A stretch of 5,769 bases of DNA, taken from assembly GCA_016200725.1 (NCBI GenBank), contig JACQEE010000270.1:1-5769 (forward strand), written 5' to 3'. A model generated the notes under the pieces. That model saw only the letters and a program-made list of their open reading frames with translations, did no database searches and was not told where the DNA came from. The position numbers and the translations under genes were made by a program. Source of the DNA: Chloroflexota bacterium (lineage in GTDB: Bacteria; Chloroflexota; Dehalococcoidia; SHYB01). Positions 1 to 5,515 of the stretch are shown one piece after another; positions within the stretch are counted from its first letter, which is position 1, and each line of letters begins with the position of its first letter.

Positions 1-196
1 CGGGATACGTGTCCTCGTTGTAGACGATGAAGCCGGTATCGAGGTGGACGGGGCCGTCGCCGTTGCGCACGGTGATAGTGTTTGAGTGGCCGCCCAGGTA
101 GGCGTTCGACTCGAAGAGCGCGACCTCGTGGGCATGGCGGAGCAGATAGGCTGCCGCGAGGCCGCTGATGCCCGCGCCAACGACGGCGATCTTCAT
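1..196 (-). CDS. FAD/NAD(P)-binding oxidoreductase, COG2907-like, N-terminal fragment
   Basis: This is the first 65 codons of a flavin-dependent oxidoreductase; the rest lies beyond the left edge. The reverse strand reads from ATG at 196 with no stop. It opens [19 protein letters not shown], a Rossmann beta-alpha-beta unit with the GxGxxG FAD-binding motif at residues 7-12. The acidic residue that would hold the FAD ribose is E29, and a GG pair follows at 35-36. The stretch [14 protein letters not shown] at 52-65 is what I recognise from COG2907 ('predicted NAD/FAD-binding protein'), relatives of amine oxidases and phytoene desaturases. GGAG at 208-205 lies 8 nt before the ATG and supports this start. 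The gene diverges from the neighbouring short-chain dehydrogenase. In many bacteria COG2907 genes sit with such a dehydrogenase, DUF1365 and a cyclopropane-fatty-acid-synthase-like methyltransferase, which would suggest lipid modification. Those partners are not visible here, so the substrate is unknown. Confidence 0.85.
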   Translation of the reverse strand, partial: MKIAVVGAGISGLAAAYLLRHAHEVALFESNAYLGGHSNTITVRNGDGPVHLDTGFIVYNEDTYP

Positions 197-225
197 CGGC
201 AGGACTCCGGCAGAGGGATGGTCAC

Positions 226-990
226 ATGCGGCTGAAGGGACAGCGCGTCTGGTTGATCGGCGCGAGCAGCGGCATCGGCGCGGCGCTGGCCGTGGCGCTC
301 GCGGAGCGCGGGGCCACGCTGGCGATCAGCGCCCGGTCGCGCGAGGGGCTCGAGCAGACGGCGTCGCTCGTGGCGAAGGCCGGCGGACAGGCGCGTGTCG
401 AGACGCTGGACATCACGTCGCCTGGCGCGGCAGAGGCGGTCGCGGCGCGGCTGCGCGAGTCGTGGGGCGCCATCGACATGCTTATCTACGGCGCGGGCGC
501 GTGGGCGCCGACGGACGTCGCGCACCTGGACGTGCAGTCCATCGAACAGCAGATCGCGGTGAACTACGTCGGTCTGGTGCGGGCCATCGGCGCAGTGCTG
601 CCCCCGATGGTGCAGGCCAAGCGCGGGACGATCGTGGGCATCGCCAGCGTGAGCGCCTACGTCGGCCTGCCCCGCGCCGAGGCGTACGGTTCGACGAAGG
701 CGGCGATCAACTATCTGCTGCAGTCGCTGCGGCTCGATCTGCGCCGACGGGGCGTGAAAGTGATCACGGTGAATCCTGGATTCGTGCGGACGCCACTCAC
801 GGCCAACAACGACTTCCCGATGCCCTTCATGCTCGAGCCGGAGCAGGCGGCGCGCGCTATCGTGCGCGGGATCGAGCGCGGCAGCGGCGAAGTCCATTTT
901 CCCCTCCGCCTTTCCCTTCCCCTCAAGGTCCTGGGTAAGTTGCCCCGGCCTGTCTACGAGTGGGTAATCGCCGCAACGATGAAGCGGTAG
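226..990 (+). CDS. Classical short-chain dehydrogenase/reductase (SDR)
   Basis: This is a 254-residue cytosolic NAD(P)(H)-dependent oxidoreductase of the classical SDR type, close to the usual 250 residues. The cofactor motif GASSGIG is at residues 12-18, and R37 after the second strand suggests NADP(H) preference. The catalytic set is complete: N113, S141, Y154 and K158 (YGSTK), followed by NPG at 183-185. The usual NNAG motif is replaced by YGAG at 88-91, a variant I associate with SDRs encoded beside COG2907 oxidoreductases. The C-terminal stretch (about 225-254) is hydrophobic and basic and may touch membrane, though I see no clear transmembrane helix. AGAGGG at 212-217, 8 nt before the ATG, supports the start. 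An ATG at 218 is in another frame and stops within six codons. The substrate cannot be told from the sequence. Confidence 0.92.
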   Translation: MRLKGQRVWLIGASSGIGAALAVALAERGATLAISARSREGLEQTASLVAKAGGQARVETLDITSPGAAEAVAARLRESWGAIDMLIYGAGAWAPTDVAHLDVQSIEQQIAVNYVGLVRAIGAVLPPMVQAKRGTIVGIASVSAYVGLPRAEAYGSTKAAINYLLQSLRLDLRRRGVKVITVNPGFVRTPLTANNDFPMPFMLEPEQAARAIVRGIERGSGEVHFPLRLSLPLKVLGKLPRPVYEWVIAATMKR

Positions 991-1085
991 GCGCTCCCGA
1001 GAATCTGGCTGTCCCTGTTCATCATTGCTGGCGATTATACATACGTGGGGGAAGCCGTCACCGATCATCCGAATGGCAAAAGGAA

Positions 1086-1113
1086 AGGCCCGAGCGGATT
1101 GCCGCTCGGGCCT
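1086..1113 (-). terminator. Rho-independent terminator of htpX
   Basis: This is a perfect inverted repeat. The 12-bp stem has arms at 1086-1097 and 1102-1113 (AGGCCCGAGCGG and its complement) and a 4-base loop at 1098-1101. On the minus strand it is followed by TTTCCTTTTG, a U-rich tail, and it starts about 24 nt after the htpX stop codon, which is the classic arrangement. On the plus strand the tail is TGGTTCG, so it would terminate the dehydrogenase transcript poorly, although the stem could still protect its 3' end. It is the strongest structural signal in the 146-bp space between the two genes. Confidence 0.8.
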
Positions 1114-1136
1114 GGTTCGTGGCAGTTCGACGAAGG

Positions 1137-2027
1137 CTAGCCCATCGCCATTGAGCGCAGGCGCTTGATGCGGTCGTGGATGGGTGGGTGGGTGGAGAAG
1201 AGCGAGGCGAACTGGCTTGTCCCCTGTGCATCCTTATCCTGATGTGCAGCCAGCGGGTTGACGATGTACATGTGGGCCATCGCCTCGGTGCCGGCCGTGG
1301 CCTTCATCGGTTTGATGCGCACCGCGTTGTCCAGTTTCTCAAGGGCGCTGGCGAGCGGCAGCGGGTCGTTGATGATGTGCGCGCCCGTCGAGTCGGCGCT
1401 GTACTCACGCGTGCGCGAGATGGCGAAGCGGATGAGCGAGGCGGCGATGGGCATCAGCACGATCGCCAGGATCACGCCGACCATCGCGAACATGTTGTTG
1501 TCGCGGCTATCGCGCCGTCCGCCGCCAAAGATCATGGAGAACATCGCCATCTGCGCGAGGAAGGAGATGATGCCGGCCAGCACCGCAACTACGGTCATGG
1601 TGAGCATGTCGTGATTCTTGACGTGGCCCATCTCGTGCGCCAGTACGCCTTCGAGTTCCTGGTCGGTGAGGATACGGCGGATGCCGGTCGTCACGGCGAC
1701 CACGGCATGCTTCGGGTCGCGGCCCGTCGCAAAGGCGTTGGGCGAGTCGTTGTTGACGATGTAGACCTTGGGCTTAGGAAGGTTGGCCCTGCGCGCTACC
1801 TCGGCGACGATCGCGTGCAGGCGAGGCTCGTCCTTCTCAGAGACTTGCTTCGCGCCGGCCATCGCCAGGGCGAGGCTGCCACTGAACCAGTACATGACGA
1901 AGTTCATCAGCCCGACGATGATGCCGGCGAAGATCAGGACTGACGTGCCGCCTAATATGTAGCCGACGAACAGGACGAGGCCTGAAAGCGCGGCCATCAA
2001 ACTTATTGTTTTGATCCAACTAGTCAT
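1137..2027 (-). CDS. htpX: Membrane zinc metalloprotease HtpX
   Basis: HtpX is an M48-family integral-membrane protease that degrades misfolded membrane proteins, acting with its active site on the cytoplasmic side. The 296-residue product matches the usual 280-300. Two N-terminal membrane helices lie at about 8-27 and 30-48. The zinc motif HEMGH is at 131-135, and the third ligand is E208 in SRTREYSAD. Two further hydrophobic segments, about 142-167 and 178-199, lie between the motif and that ligand, as in the family. THPPIHDRIKRL near the C-terminus is also characteristic. I chose ATG at 2027 over the upstream in-frame ATG at 2069 for two reasons: GGAGGG at 2042-2037 sits 9 nt before it, and a TATAAT box at 2085-2080 would put the transcript start only about 5 nt before 2069. 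The gene appears to be monocistronic, with its own promoter and terminator. The 2069 start would add 14 residues. Confidence 0.95.
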   Translation of the reverse strand: MTSWIKTISLMAALSGLVLFVGYILGGTSVLIFAGIIVGLMNFVMYWFSGSLALAMAGAKQVSEKDEPRLHAIVAEVARRANLPKPKVYIVNNDSPNAFATGRDPKHAVVAVTTGIRRILTDQELEGVLAHEMGHVKNHDMLTMTVVAVLAGIISFLAQMAMFSMIFGGGRRDSRDNNMFAMVGVILAIVLMPIAASLIRFAISRTREYSADSTGAHIINDPLPLASALEKLDNAVRIKPMKATAGTEAMAHMYIVNPLAAHQDKDAQGTSQFASLFSTHPPIHDRIKRLRSMAMG

Positions 2028-2055
2028 GGAAGTATGCCCTCCAATGCGGTCAGAG

Positions 2056-2070
2056 GATGCCTCGGGCATC
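2056..2070. repeat. 15-bp dyad in the htpX leader
   Basis: GATGCC-TCG-GGCATC is a perfect 6-bp inverted repeat with a 3-base centre. It lies just downstream of the likely htpX transcription start, inside the roughly 47-nt leader and before the ribosome-binding site. It could be an operator for a stress regulator, or a short hairpin at the 5' end of the transcript. I see no similarity to the long CIRCE element. It also covers the alternative upstream ATG at 2069. A chance occurrence is possible at this GC content. Confidence 0.4.
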
Positions 2071-2079
2071 TCACTGCGG

Positions 2080-2085
2080 ATTATA
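2080..2085 (-). promoter_or_regulatory. Probable -10 box of the htpX promoter
   Basis: The minus strand carries a perfect TATAAT here, in otherwise GC-rich sequence, 52 nt upstream of the chosen htpX start codon. The expected transcript start is near 2074. I find no good TTGACA at 16-18 bp upstream: the sequence 17 bp up is GCAACT. The promoter may therefore depend on an activator or on another sigma factor. Confidence 0.5.
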
Positions 2086-2190
2086 GCACCGCGAGTCTGT
2101 GAAGTTGCTTAGACCAACCCTCGGTGCGCCGGTCACATCAGATACTACGCAATAGCGCGCATTCCGGTTGAGGCGGCGGAAGAGCGACAT

Positions 2191-2217
2191 GCTGAAGGCC
2201 TAGCCTAGTCCTTCAGC
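2191..2217 (-). repeat. Inverted repeat spanning the HAD gene stop codon
   Basis: GCTGAAGG at 2191-2198 and CCTTCAGC at 2210-2217 form a perfect 8-bp stem around an 11-base loop that contains the stop codon of the HAD-family gene. No T-run follows on the minus strand, so it is not a standard intrinsic terminator. It could stabilise the transcript 3' end or act as a weak terminator before the htpX promoter. The remaining space up to htpX (about 2086-2190) shows nothing else I can name. Confidence 0.35.
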
Positions 2218-2852
2218 CAGCGCAGGTCGAACTTGTCGAGCGAGTCGATGACGTGGTCGGCCTGCGAGATGTCCATGTGCGCGGTCGAGGGCGTGCGCAC
2301 GGCGATGGTGGTCATGCCCGCGGCCTTGGCGGACATGATGCCGCGCGGGGTGTCCTCGATGGCGACACACTCCTTCGGCGGCGCGTCCAGTTTCCGTGCG
2401 GCGAGCAGGTACAGGTCGGGGGCAGGCTTGGCCTCGCGCACCATCTCGGTGCTGGCGATGGCCTTGAAGCGGCCATCGACCTTGAGGCGCTTGAGCACGG
2501 CCTCCACCCAGTTGAGCTGCGACGAGGTCGCCAGGCCGATTTTGCACTTCGCTGTCTCGAGCCTATCGAGGAGAGCATAGAGTCCAGGCGCGGGCTCCAC
2601 GTTGGCGCTGAGCAGGTCGACGACCGCCTTGTCGTACTCGCGCTTCCAGTGGGCGACGTCGCCGTGCAGGTTATAGCGCTTGATCACCCACTCCCAGGTG
2701 TAGTCGATGCTGCTGCCCATGATCGCGGCGTGGTCCTCGTCGCTCATGTGGTGGCCGAGGCCGTGCAGCACGACGTTCACGGCCTGCCCGTAGAGCGGCT
2801 CGCTGTCAGTAATGACACCATCCATGTCGAAGATTACAGCGCCTTTGGGCAT
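2205..2852 (-). CDS. HAD-superfamily phosphatase/beta-phosphoglucomutase-like hydrolase
   Basis: This is a 215-residue cytosolic HAD hydrolase of subfamily IA, the group of phosphoglycolate phosphatase, beta-phosphoglucomutase and small sugar-phosphate phosphatases. All four motifs are visible. Motif I is FDMDGVITDSE, with nucleophile D9 and acid/base D11. Motif II is T109 in LATSSQ. Motif III is K142 in KPAPD. Motif IV is E166-D167 in the EDTPRG loop, which is typical of the phosphoglucomutase-like branch. A helical cap lies at about residues 16-85. I chose ATG at 2852, which gives the normal MPKGAVIFDMDG opening. A GTG at 2897 would add 15 residues that look non-homologous and has no Shine-Dalgarno. 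AAGGA at 2869-2865 precedes the ATG by 12 nt, which is somewhat long. A TACAAT at 2911-2906 may be the -10 box. The substrate cannot be inferred, and the neighbours give no clue. Confidence 0.92.
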   Translation of the reverse strand: MPKGAVIFDMDGVITDSEPLYGQAVNVVLHGLGHHMSDEDHAAIMGSSIDYTWEWVIKRYNLHGDVAHWKREYDKAVVDLLSANVEPAPGLYALLDRLETAKCKIGLATSSQLNWVEAVLKRLKVDGRFKAIASTEMVREAKPAPDLYLLAARKLDAPPKECVAIEDTPRGIMSAKAAGMTTIAVRTPSTAHMDISQADHVIDSLDKFDLRWLKD

Positions 2853-2905
2853 GGGCTCGGAGTATCCTTGCAGGGGGTTACGAATCGAGGCGGACACAGG
2901 CGAAG

Positions 2906-2911
2906 ATTGTA
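2906..2911 (-). promoter_or_regulatory. Possible -10 box for the HAD hydrolase gene
   Basis: The minus strand reads TACAAT here, five of six positions matching TATAAT. The expected transcript start near 2900 would give a leader of about 47 nt to the ATG at 2852, and would make the alternative GTG at 2897 nearly leaderless. No convincing -35 hexamer is present (CGACGG at the 17-bp position), so this is tentative. Confidence 0.25.
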
Positions 2912-2984
2912 GCGCAACGAGCCCTTTACCGTCGCAGCCGCCCCTTGTTATCCTTGCCAGTCCACCGACCGCTGGAGGTCAATC

Positions 2985-3623
2985 ATGGCTGTCGTTCATC
3001 GGGATGGTCTGGAAGTCCGCAAGGTCAGTTGCGGGCCGTATGACAACAACGTGTATGTCCTTGTCTGCCCGAAGACGAAGCAAAGCGTGATCGTGGATAC
3101 GCCGCTCGAGCCGGAGAAGGCGCTCGCCGAGGCGAAGGGCACGAAGGTGGTGGGCATCCTGCTGACGCACTGCCACCAGGACCACATCCTCGGCCACAAG
3201 CAGATCCGCGAGGCGACGGGCGCGCCGGTGTGGGTGCACCCCACGGAGGCGTCGGCGCTTCCGGTGAAGCCGGATCACGCCTTCGGGCACAACGGGAGCG
3301 TCTCGTTCGGCACCATCACGCTGAAGACGATCCACGTCCCCGGCCACACTACGGGCGGCACGGCGCTGCTGTGGGGCGACCAACTCTTCTCCGGCGACGT
3401 ACTCTTTCCCAACGGCCCCGGCAAGACGTGGTCGGTGGAGGCCTTCAAGCAGTTGGTGACGAACCTTCGGGAGCGGATCTTCACGCTGCCGGACGATGTC
3501 CGTGTCTACCCAGGCCACGGGTCGGATACCGTACTCGGTCGCGAGAAAGAGCAGTTCCGTCAGTTCGAGTCGCGCCCGCACAAGCCGGACCTGCACGGCG
3601 ACGTCCTGTGGCTGCGCGATTAG
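2985..3623 (+). CDS. Metallo-beta-lactamase-fold hydrolase, glyoxalase II-like
   Basis: This is a 212-residue single-domain MBL-fold metallohydrolase resembling the short glyoxalase II/YcbL group, which cleaves thioesters such as S-lactoylglutathione or similar esters in the cytosol. The full set of metal ligands is present: H62, H64, D66 and H67 in THCHQDH, H121 in VPGHTTGG, D138 in SGDVLF, and H178 in YPGHGSDT. The C-terminal helical substrate domain of true hydroxyacylglutathione hydrolases (about 250 residues) is missing, so a glutathione substrate is not assured. GGAGG at 2974-2978 lies 6 nt before the ATG and fixes the start. The gene diverges from the HAD hydrolase across 132 bp and is followed by a hairpin with a T-run, so it is probably transcribed alone. 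I found only a weak TTTACC-17-TTATCC promoter candidate at 2925-2953. The family call is firm and the exact reaction is not. Confidence 0.93.
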   Translation: MAVVHRDGLEVRKVSCGPYDNNVYVLVCPKTKQSVIVDTPLEPEKALAEAKGTKVVGILLTHCHQDHILGHKQIREATGAPVWVHPTEASALPVKPDHAFGHNGSVSFGTITLKTIHVPGHTTGGTALLWGDQLFSGDVLFPNGPGKTWSVEAFKQLVTNLRERIFTLPDDVRVYPGHGSDTVLGREKEQFRQFESRPHKPDLHGDVLWLRD

Positions 3624-3638
3624 CGTACAGTTCCAGCC

Positions 3639-3679
3639 AGGGCCCCTTGTCTTGGTGTGCTACCGTAATGGGCCTTTTT
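3639..3679 (+). terminator. Probable intrinsic terminator after the MBL-fold gene
   Basis: GGCCC at 3641-3645 pairs with GGGCC at 3670-3674, extended outward by a G-U and an A-U pair. A small inner GGT/ACC hairpin occupies part of the loop (3654-3664), and TTTTT follows at 3675-3679. The structure lies 16 nt after the stop codon. The stem is short and the loop long, so termination may be partial, leaving some read-through into the M16 peptidase gene. Confidence 0.5.
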
Positions 3680-3708
3680 GCATCTGAGCTATAGAGGCAG
3701 TCCAACAC

Positions 3709-4971
3709 ATGTACCACAAGTCCACACTTCCCAACGGCCTGCGGGTGCTCACAGTGCCCATGCCGCAGTGCCGGTCGGTGACGATGGCCGTCTACCTCGG
3801 CGCGGGGTCGCGCTACGAGGTGGCCGAGCAGGCGGGCATCTCGCACTTCATCGAGCACATGCTCTTCAAGGGCACGAAGCGGCGGCCCAAGGCGCAGATC
3901 ATTTCCGAGACTATCGAGGGCGTCGGCGGCTTCATGAACGCCGCTACCGACCGCGAGGTCACGACGTACTGGGCAAAGGTCGCCAAGGACCATCTGCCCA
4001 TCGCGCTGGACCTGCTCGGCGACATGCTGCTCGAGTCGCTCTATAAACCTGAGGAGATCGAGCGCGAGCGGCACGTCATCACCGAGGAAATCTCGTCGCT
4101 GAACGACTCGCCACAGCAGCGCGTCGACCTGCTGATCGACGAGGTGATGTGGCCGGGGCACTCGCTGGGCCGCGACGTGGGCGGCACCCGCGAGACGGTC
4201 GGCGCGATCACCCGCGACCAGATGGTCGCCTACATCGGGCGCCAGTACGCGCCGAACAACGCGGTCGTCGCCCTCGCAGGCGACCTCGACCACGAGGCGG
4301 TCGTGCAGGACATCGCAGCGCACTTCGGCGCATGGAAGCGAGCGAAGCCGCTCGCGTGGGAGCCGTCGCGAAACGGGCAGAAGGCGCCGCGCGTGGGGTT
4401 GTTCTCGAAGAAGACCGAGCAGGCGCACCTGTGCCTGGCCTATCCCGGCGTGTCAGGGCGCGACCCCGACCGCTTCACGCTCGATTTGCTCAGCGTGGTG
4501 CTCGGCGAAGGGATGAGCAGCCGCCTGTTCGTGGAGCTGCGCGAACGGCGGGCTCTCGCCTACGACATCCACTCGTACGTCAGCCACTTCCAGGACGACG
4601 GCGCGATGGTCGTCTACGCCGGAGTCGACCCGAAGAATATCGAGAAGGCCATCGGAGGCATCCGCGGCGAGATCGAGCGCCTGCGCCAGCCGATCCCCGA
4701 CGCCGAGATGCACAAGGCCAAGGAGATGACCAAAGGCCGATTGCTGCTGCGCACCGAGGATACGCGCAGCATGGCAGGCTGGGTCGGCGGCCAGGAGTTG
4801 CTCAACGGCGAAGTGCGCACGATCGACGATGTCGTCGCCATCATCGAGGCGCTGACCGCCGAGGACCTGCGGCGCGTCGCTGAGCGGGTGCTGAACCCCG
4901 ACAAGGTCAACCTGGCCGTCGTCGGCCCCTACCGCAGCGAGGCGCGCTTCCAGCGGGTGGTGGGGGGCTAG
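3709..4971 (+). CDS. M16B family zinc peptidase (processing-peptidase-like)
   Basis: This is a 420-residue pitrilysin-type (inverzincin) metallopeptidase of the bacterial M16B subfamily, the size of one mitochondrial-processing-peptidase beta-type subunit. The inverted zinc motif HFIEH is at 46-50, and the third ligand E127 falls exactly 76 residues after it, with the conserved E120 seven residues earlier. The C-terminal half-domain carries GEGMSSRLFVELRE at 266-279 and LAY at 283-285, the usual R/Y signature of the second domain. It should therefore be catalytically active as a homodimer, degrading or trimming peptides in a closed chamber. No signal peptide is visible, so it is probably cytoplasmic. 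AGAGG at 3693-3697 lies 11 nt upstream of the ATG. In many bacteria this gene follows pnp or dut; that context is absent here. It converges on the YgiT-type gene and shares a 4-bp stop overlap with it. Confidence 0.95.
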   Translation: MYHKSTLPNGLRVLTVPMPQCRSVTMAVYLGAGSRYEVAEQAGISHFIEHMLFKGTKRRPKAQIISETIEGVGGFMNAATDREVTTYWAKVAKDHLPIALDLLGDMLLESLYKPEEIERERHVITEEISSLNDSPQQRVDLLIDEVMWPGHSLGRDVGGTRETVGAITRDQMVAYIGRQYAPNNAVVALAGDLDHEAVVQDIAAHFGAWKRAKPLAWEPSRNGQKAPRVGLFSKKTEQAHLCLAYPGVSGRDPDRFTLDLLSVVLGEGMSSRLFVELRERRALAYDIHSYVSHFQDDGAMVVYAGVDPKNIEKAIGGIRGEIERLRQPIPDAEMHKAKEMTKGRLLLRTEDTRSMAGWVGGQELLNGEVRTIDDVVAIIEALTAEDLRRVAERVLNPDKVNLAVVGPYRSEARFQRVVGG

Positions 4972-5192
4972 AGAGAGTAGACGGGAACTGAGCGGTGGGT
5001 TTCCGGCTTAGGATGCTTGGTCACGACCTTGTCCATCGCTTCGAGAGCATCCGGTCCGAAGAAGACCTCTCCACATTGCCTGCAGACGTCAGCAGGTACG
5101 TTGCGGAAAATAAAGATTTCGGTGCCCCACTCATGCACGTGCTCAATGCGGCGTGGTTCAATGTCGCCTTTACAGAAGAAGCAAGTCTTCAT
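4968..5192 (-). CDS. YgiT-type zinc-finger protein (MqsA N-terminal-like antitoxin candidate)
   Basis: This 74-residue protein has a two-CxxC zinc finger: CFFC at residues 4-7 and CRQC at 37-40, the latter followed by GEVFFGPDALEAMDKVV. This is the YgiT/MqsA N-terminal domain. In MqsA that domain binds the MqsR toxin, while a separate C-terminal helix-turn-helix binds DNA. Here the protein ends after about 30 more residues and has no HTH, so it cannot autoregulate in the MqsA way. The start codon overlaps the stop of the DUF4258 frame upstream (ATGA, 5192-5189), which points to translational coupling; only a weak AGG precedes it. DUF4258 plus a stand-alone YgiT finger is a recurring bacterial pair that is generally taken as toxin-antitoxin-like. 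The stop codon overlaps that of the convergent M16 peptidase gene. Base composition is lower in G+C than in the flanking genes. Family assignment is firm; the antitoxin role is inferred. Confidence 0.88.
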   Translation of the reverse strand: MKTCFFCKGDIEPRRIEHVHEWGTEIFIFRNVPADVCRQCGEVFFGPDALEAMDKVVTKHPKPETHRSVPVYSL

Positions 5193-5509
5193 TTGCGCCT
5201 AACACGCCAATCGTACCATTTAGCGGGGTATGGTCGATACACGGTGACGAATAGCATTGTCTCGCTGGCAAGCCCGATGACCGCATGCAATGGCTCTCCC
5301 AACAATGTGAACCCGAGGAAGAGAGCGCTGTGTCCTCGCGGATCGGTGGGATAGTCCTCGAGAAGTTCAATTTTCGCCGAACCTAAAGCCTGCCTTATCT
5401 CAGAATTCGAGATTCTATAGGCACCGCGCTCGCGTTCAGCGTGGCGTGAGAGGCTGTAGGACCCTTTGCTTACAGCCTCCCGGACTTGATCAGCAAACTA
5501 GAGCGCCAC
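5189..5509 (-). pseudogene. DUF4258 toxin-like gene with amber stop at codon 4 or no recognisable start
   Basis: From 5497 to the TGA at 5191-5189 the minus strand holds an open frame of 102 codons that reads as a complete DUF4258 protein. It begins FADQVREAVSKGSYSLSRHA, then has EDYPTDPRG, LGFTLLGEPLHAVIG, and near the end VTVYRPYPAKW with a basic tail. DUF4258 is related in arrangement and probably in fold to MqsR/RelE-like mRNA interferases and is usually encoded just before a YgiT finger, as here. No ATG, GTG or TTG occurs in frame between the amber TAG at 5500-5498 and the conserved core. The only plausible start is GTG at 5509, giving V-A-L-stop. I infer a nonsense mutation at codon 4, a sequence error, or unusual initiation. 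A GGGAGG at 5481-5476 looks like a ribosome-binding site but has no start codon after it. G+C (48-58% in the lines counted) is below that of the neighbours. Confidence 0.75.
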
Positions 5510-5515
5510 TGATGG

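Noticed and set aside
193..1068. A 291-codon open frame on the minus strand across the SDR gene.
   Set aside because: It is the complement of a clear SDR gene, its translation is Arg/His/Asp-rich low-complexity sequence typical of GC-rich antisense frames, and it would overlap the real oxidoreductase start at 196.
1178..1195. G-rich run GGATGGGTGGGTGGGTGG, a possible G-quadruplex on the plus strand.
   Set aside because: It encodes the conserved Thr-His-Pro-Pro segment of HtpX on the other strand, so the G runs follow from His/Pro codons. Only three GGG runs are present.
1176..1943. A 255-codon plus-strand frame opposite htpX.
   Set aside because: The htpX protein carries every family motif on the other strand. 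The translation here is repetitive Asp/His/Arg/Gly-rich and matches no family I recognise.
2853..2897. An N-terminal extension of the HAD hydrolase from GTG at 2897.
   Set aside because: The extra 15 residues precede the canonical MPKGAVIFDMDG opening, there is no Shine-Dalgarno, and the GTG lies almost on the predicted transcript start.
3481..4428. A 315-codon minus-strand frame spanning the MBL gene end, the terminator and the M16 gene.
   Set aside because: It crosses two well-supported genes and an intergenic terminator and has the biased composition of a complementary-strand shadow.
4995..5354. A 119-codon plus-strand frame opposite the DUF4258/YgiT pair.
   Set aside because: Both minus-strand frames match known families, while this translation shows no domain. 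It also lacks a convincing ribosome-binding site.
5170..5370. A 66-codon minus-strand frame just upstream of the YgiT-type gene, in the place expected for its partner.
   Set aside because: It is in a different phase from the DUF4258 frame, which covers the same bases and carries the conserved motifs. The 66-residue translation has none.
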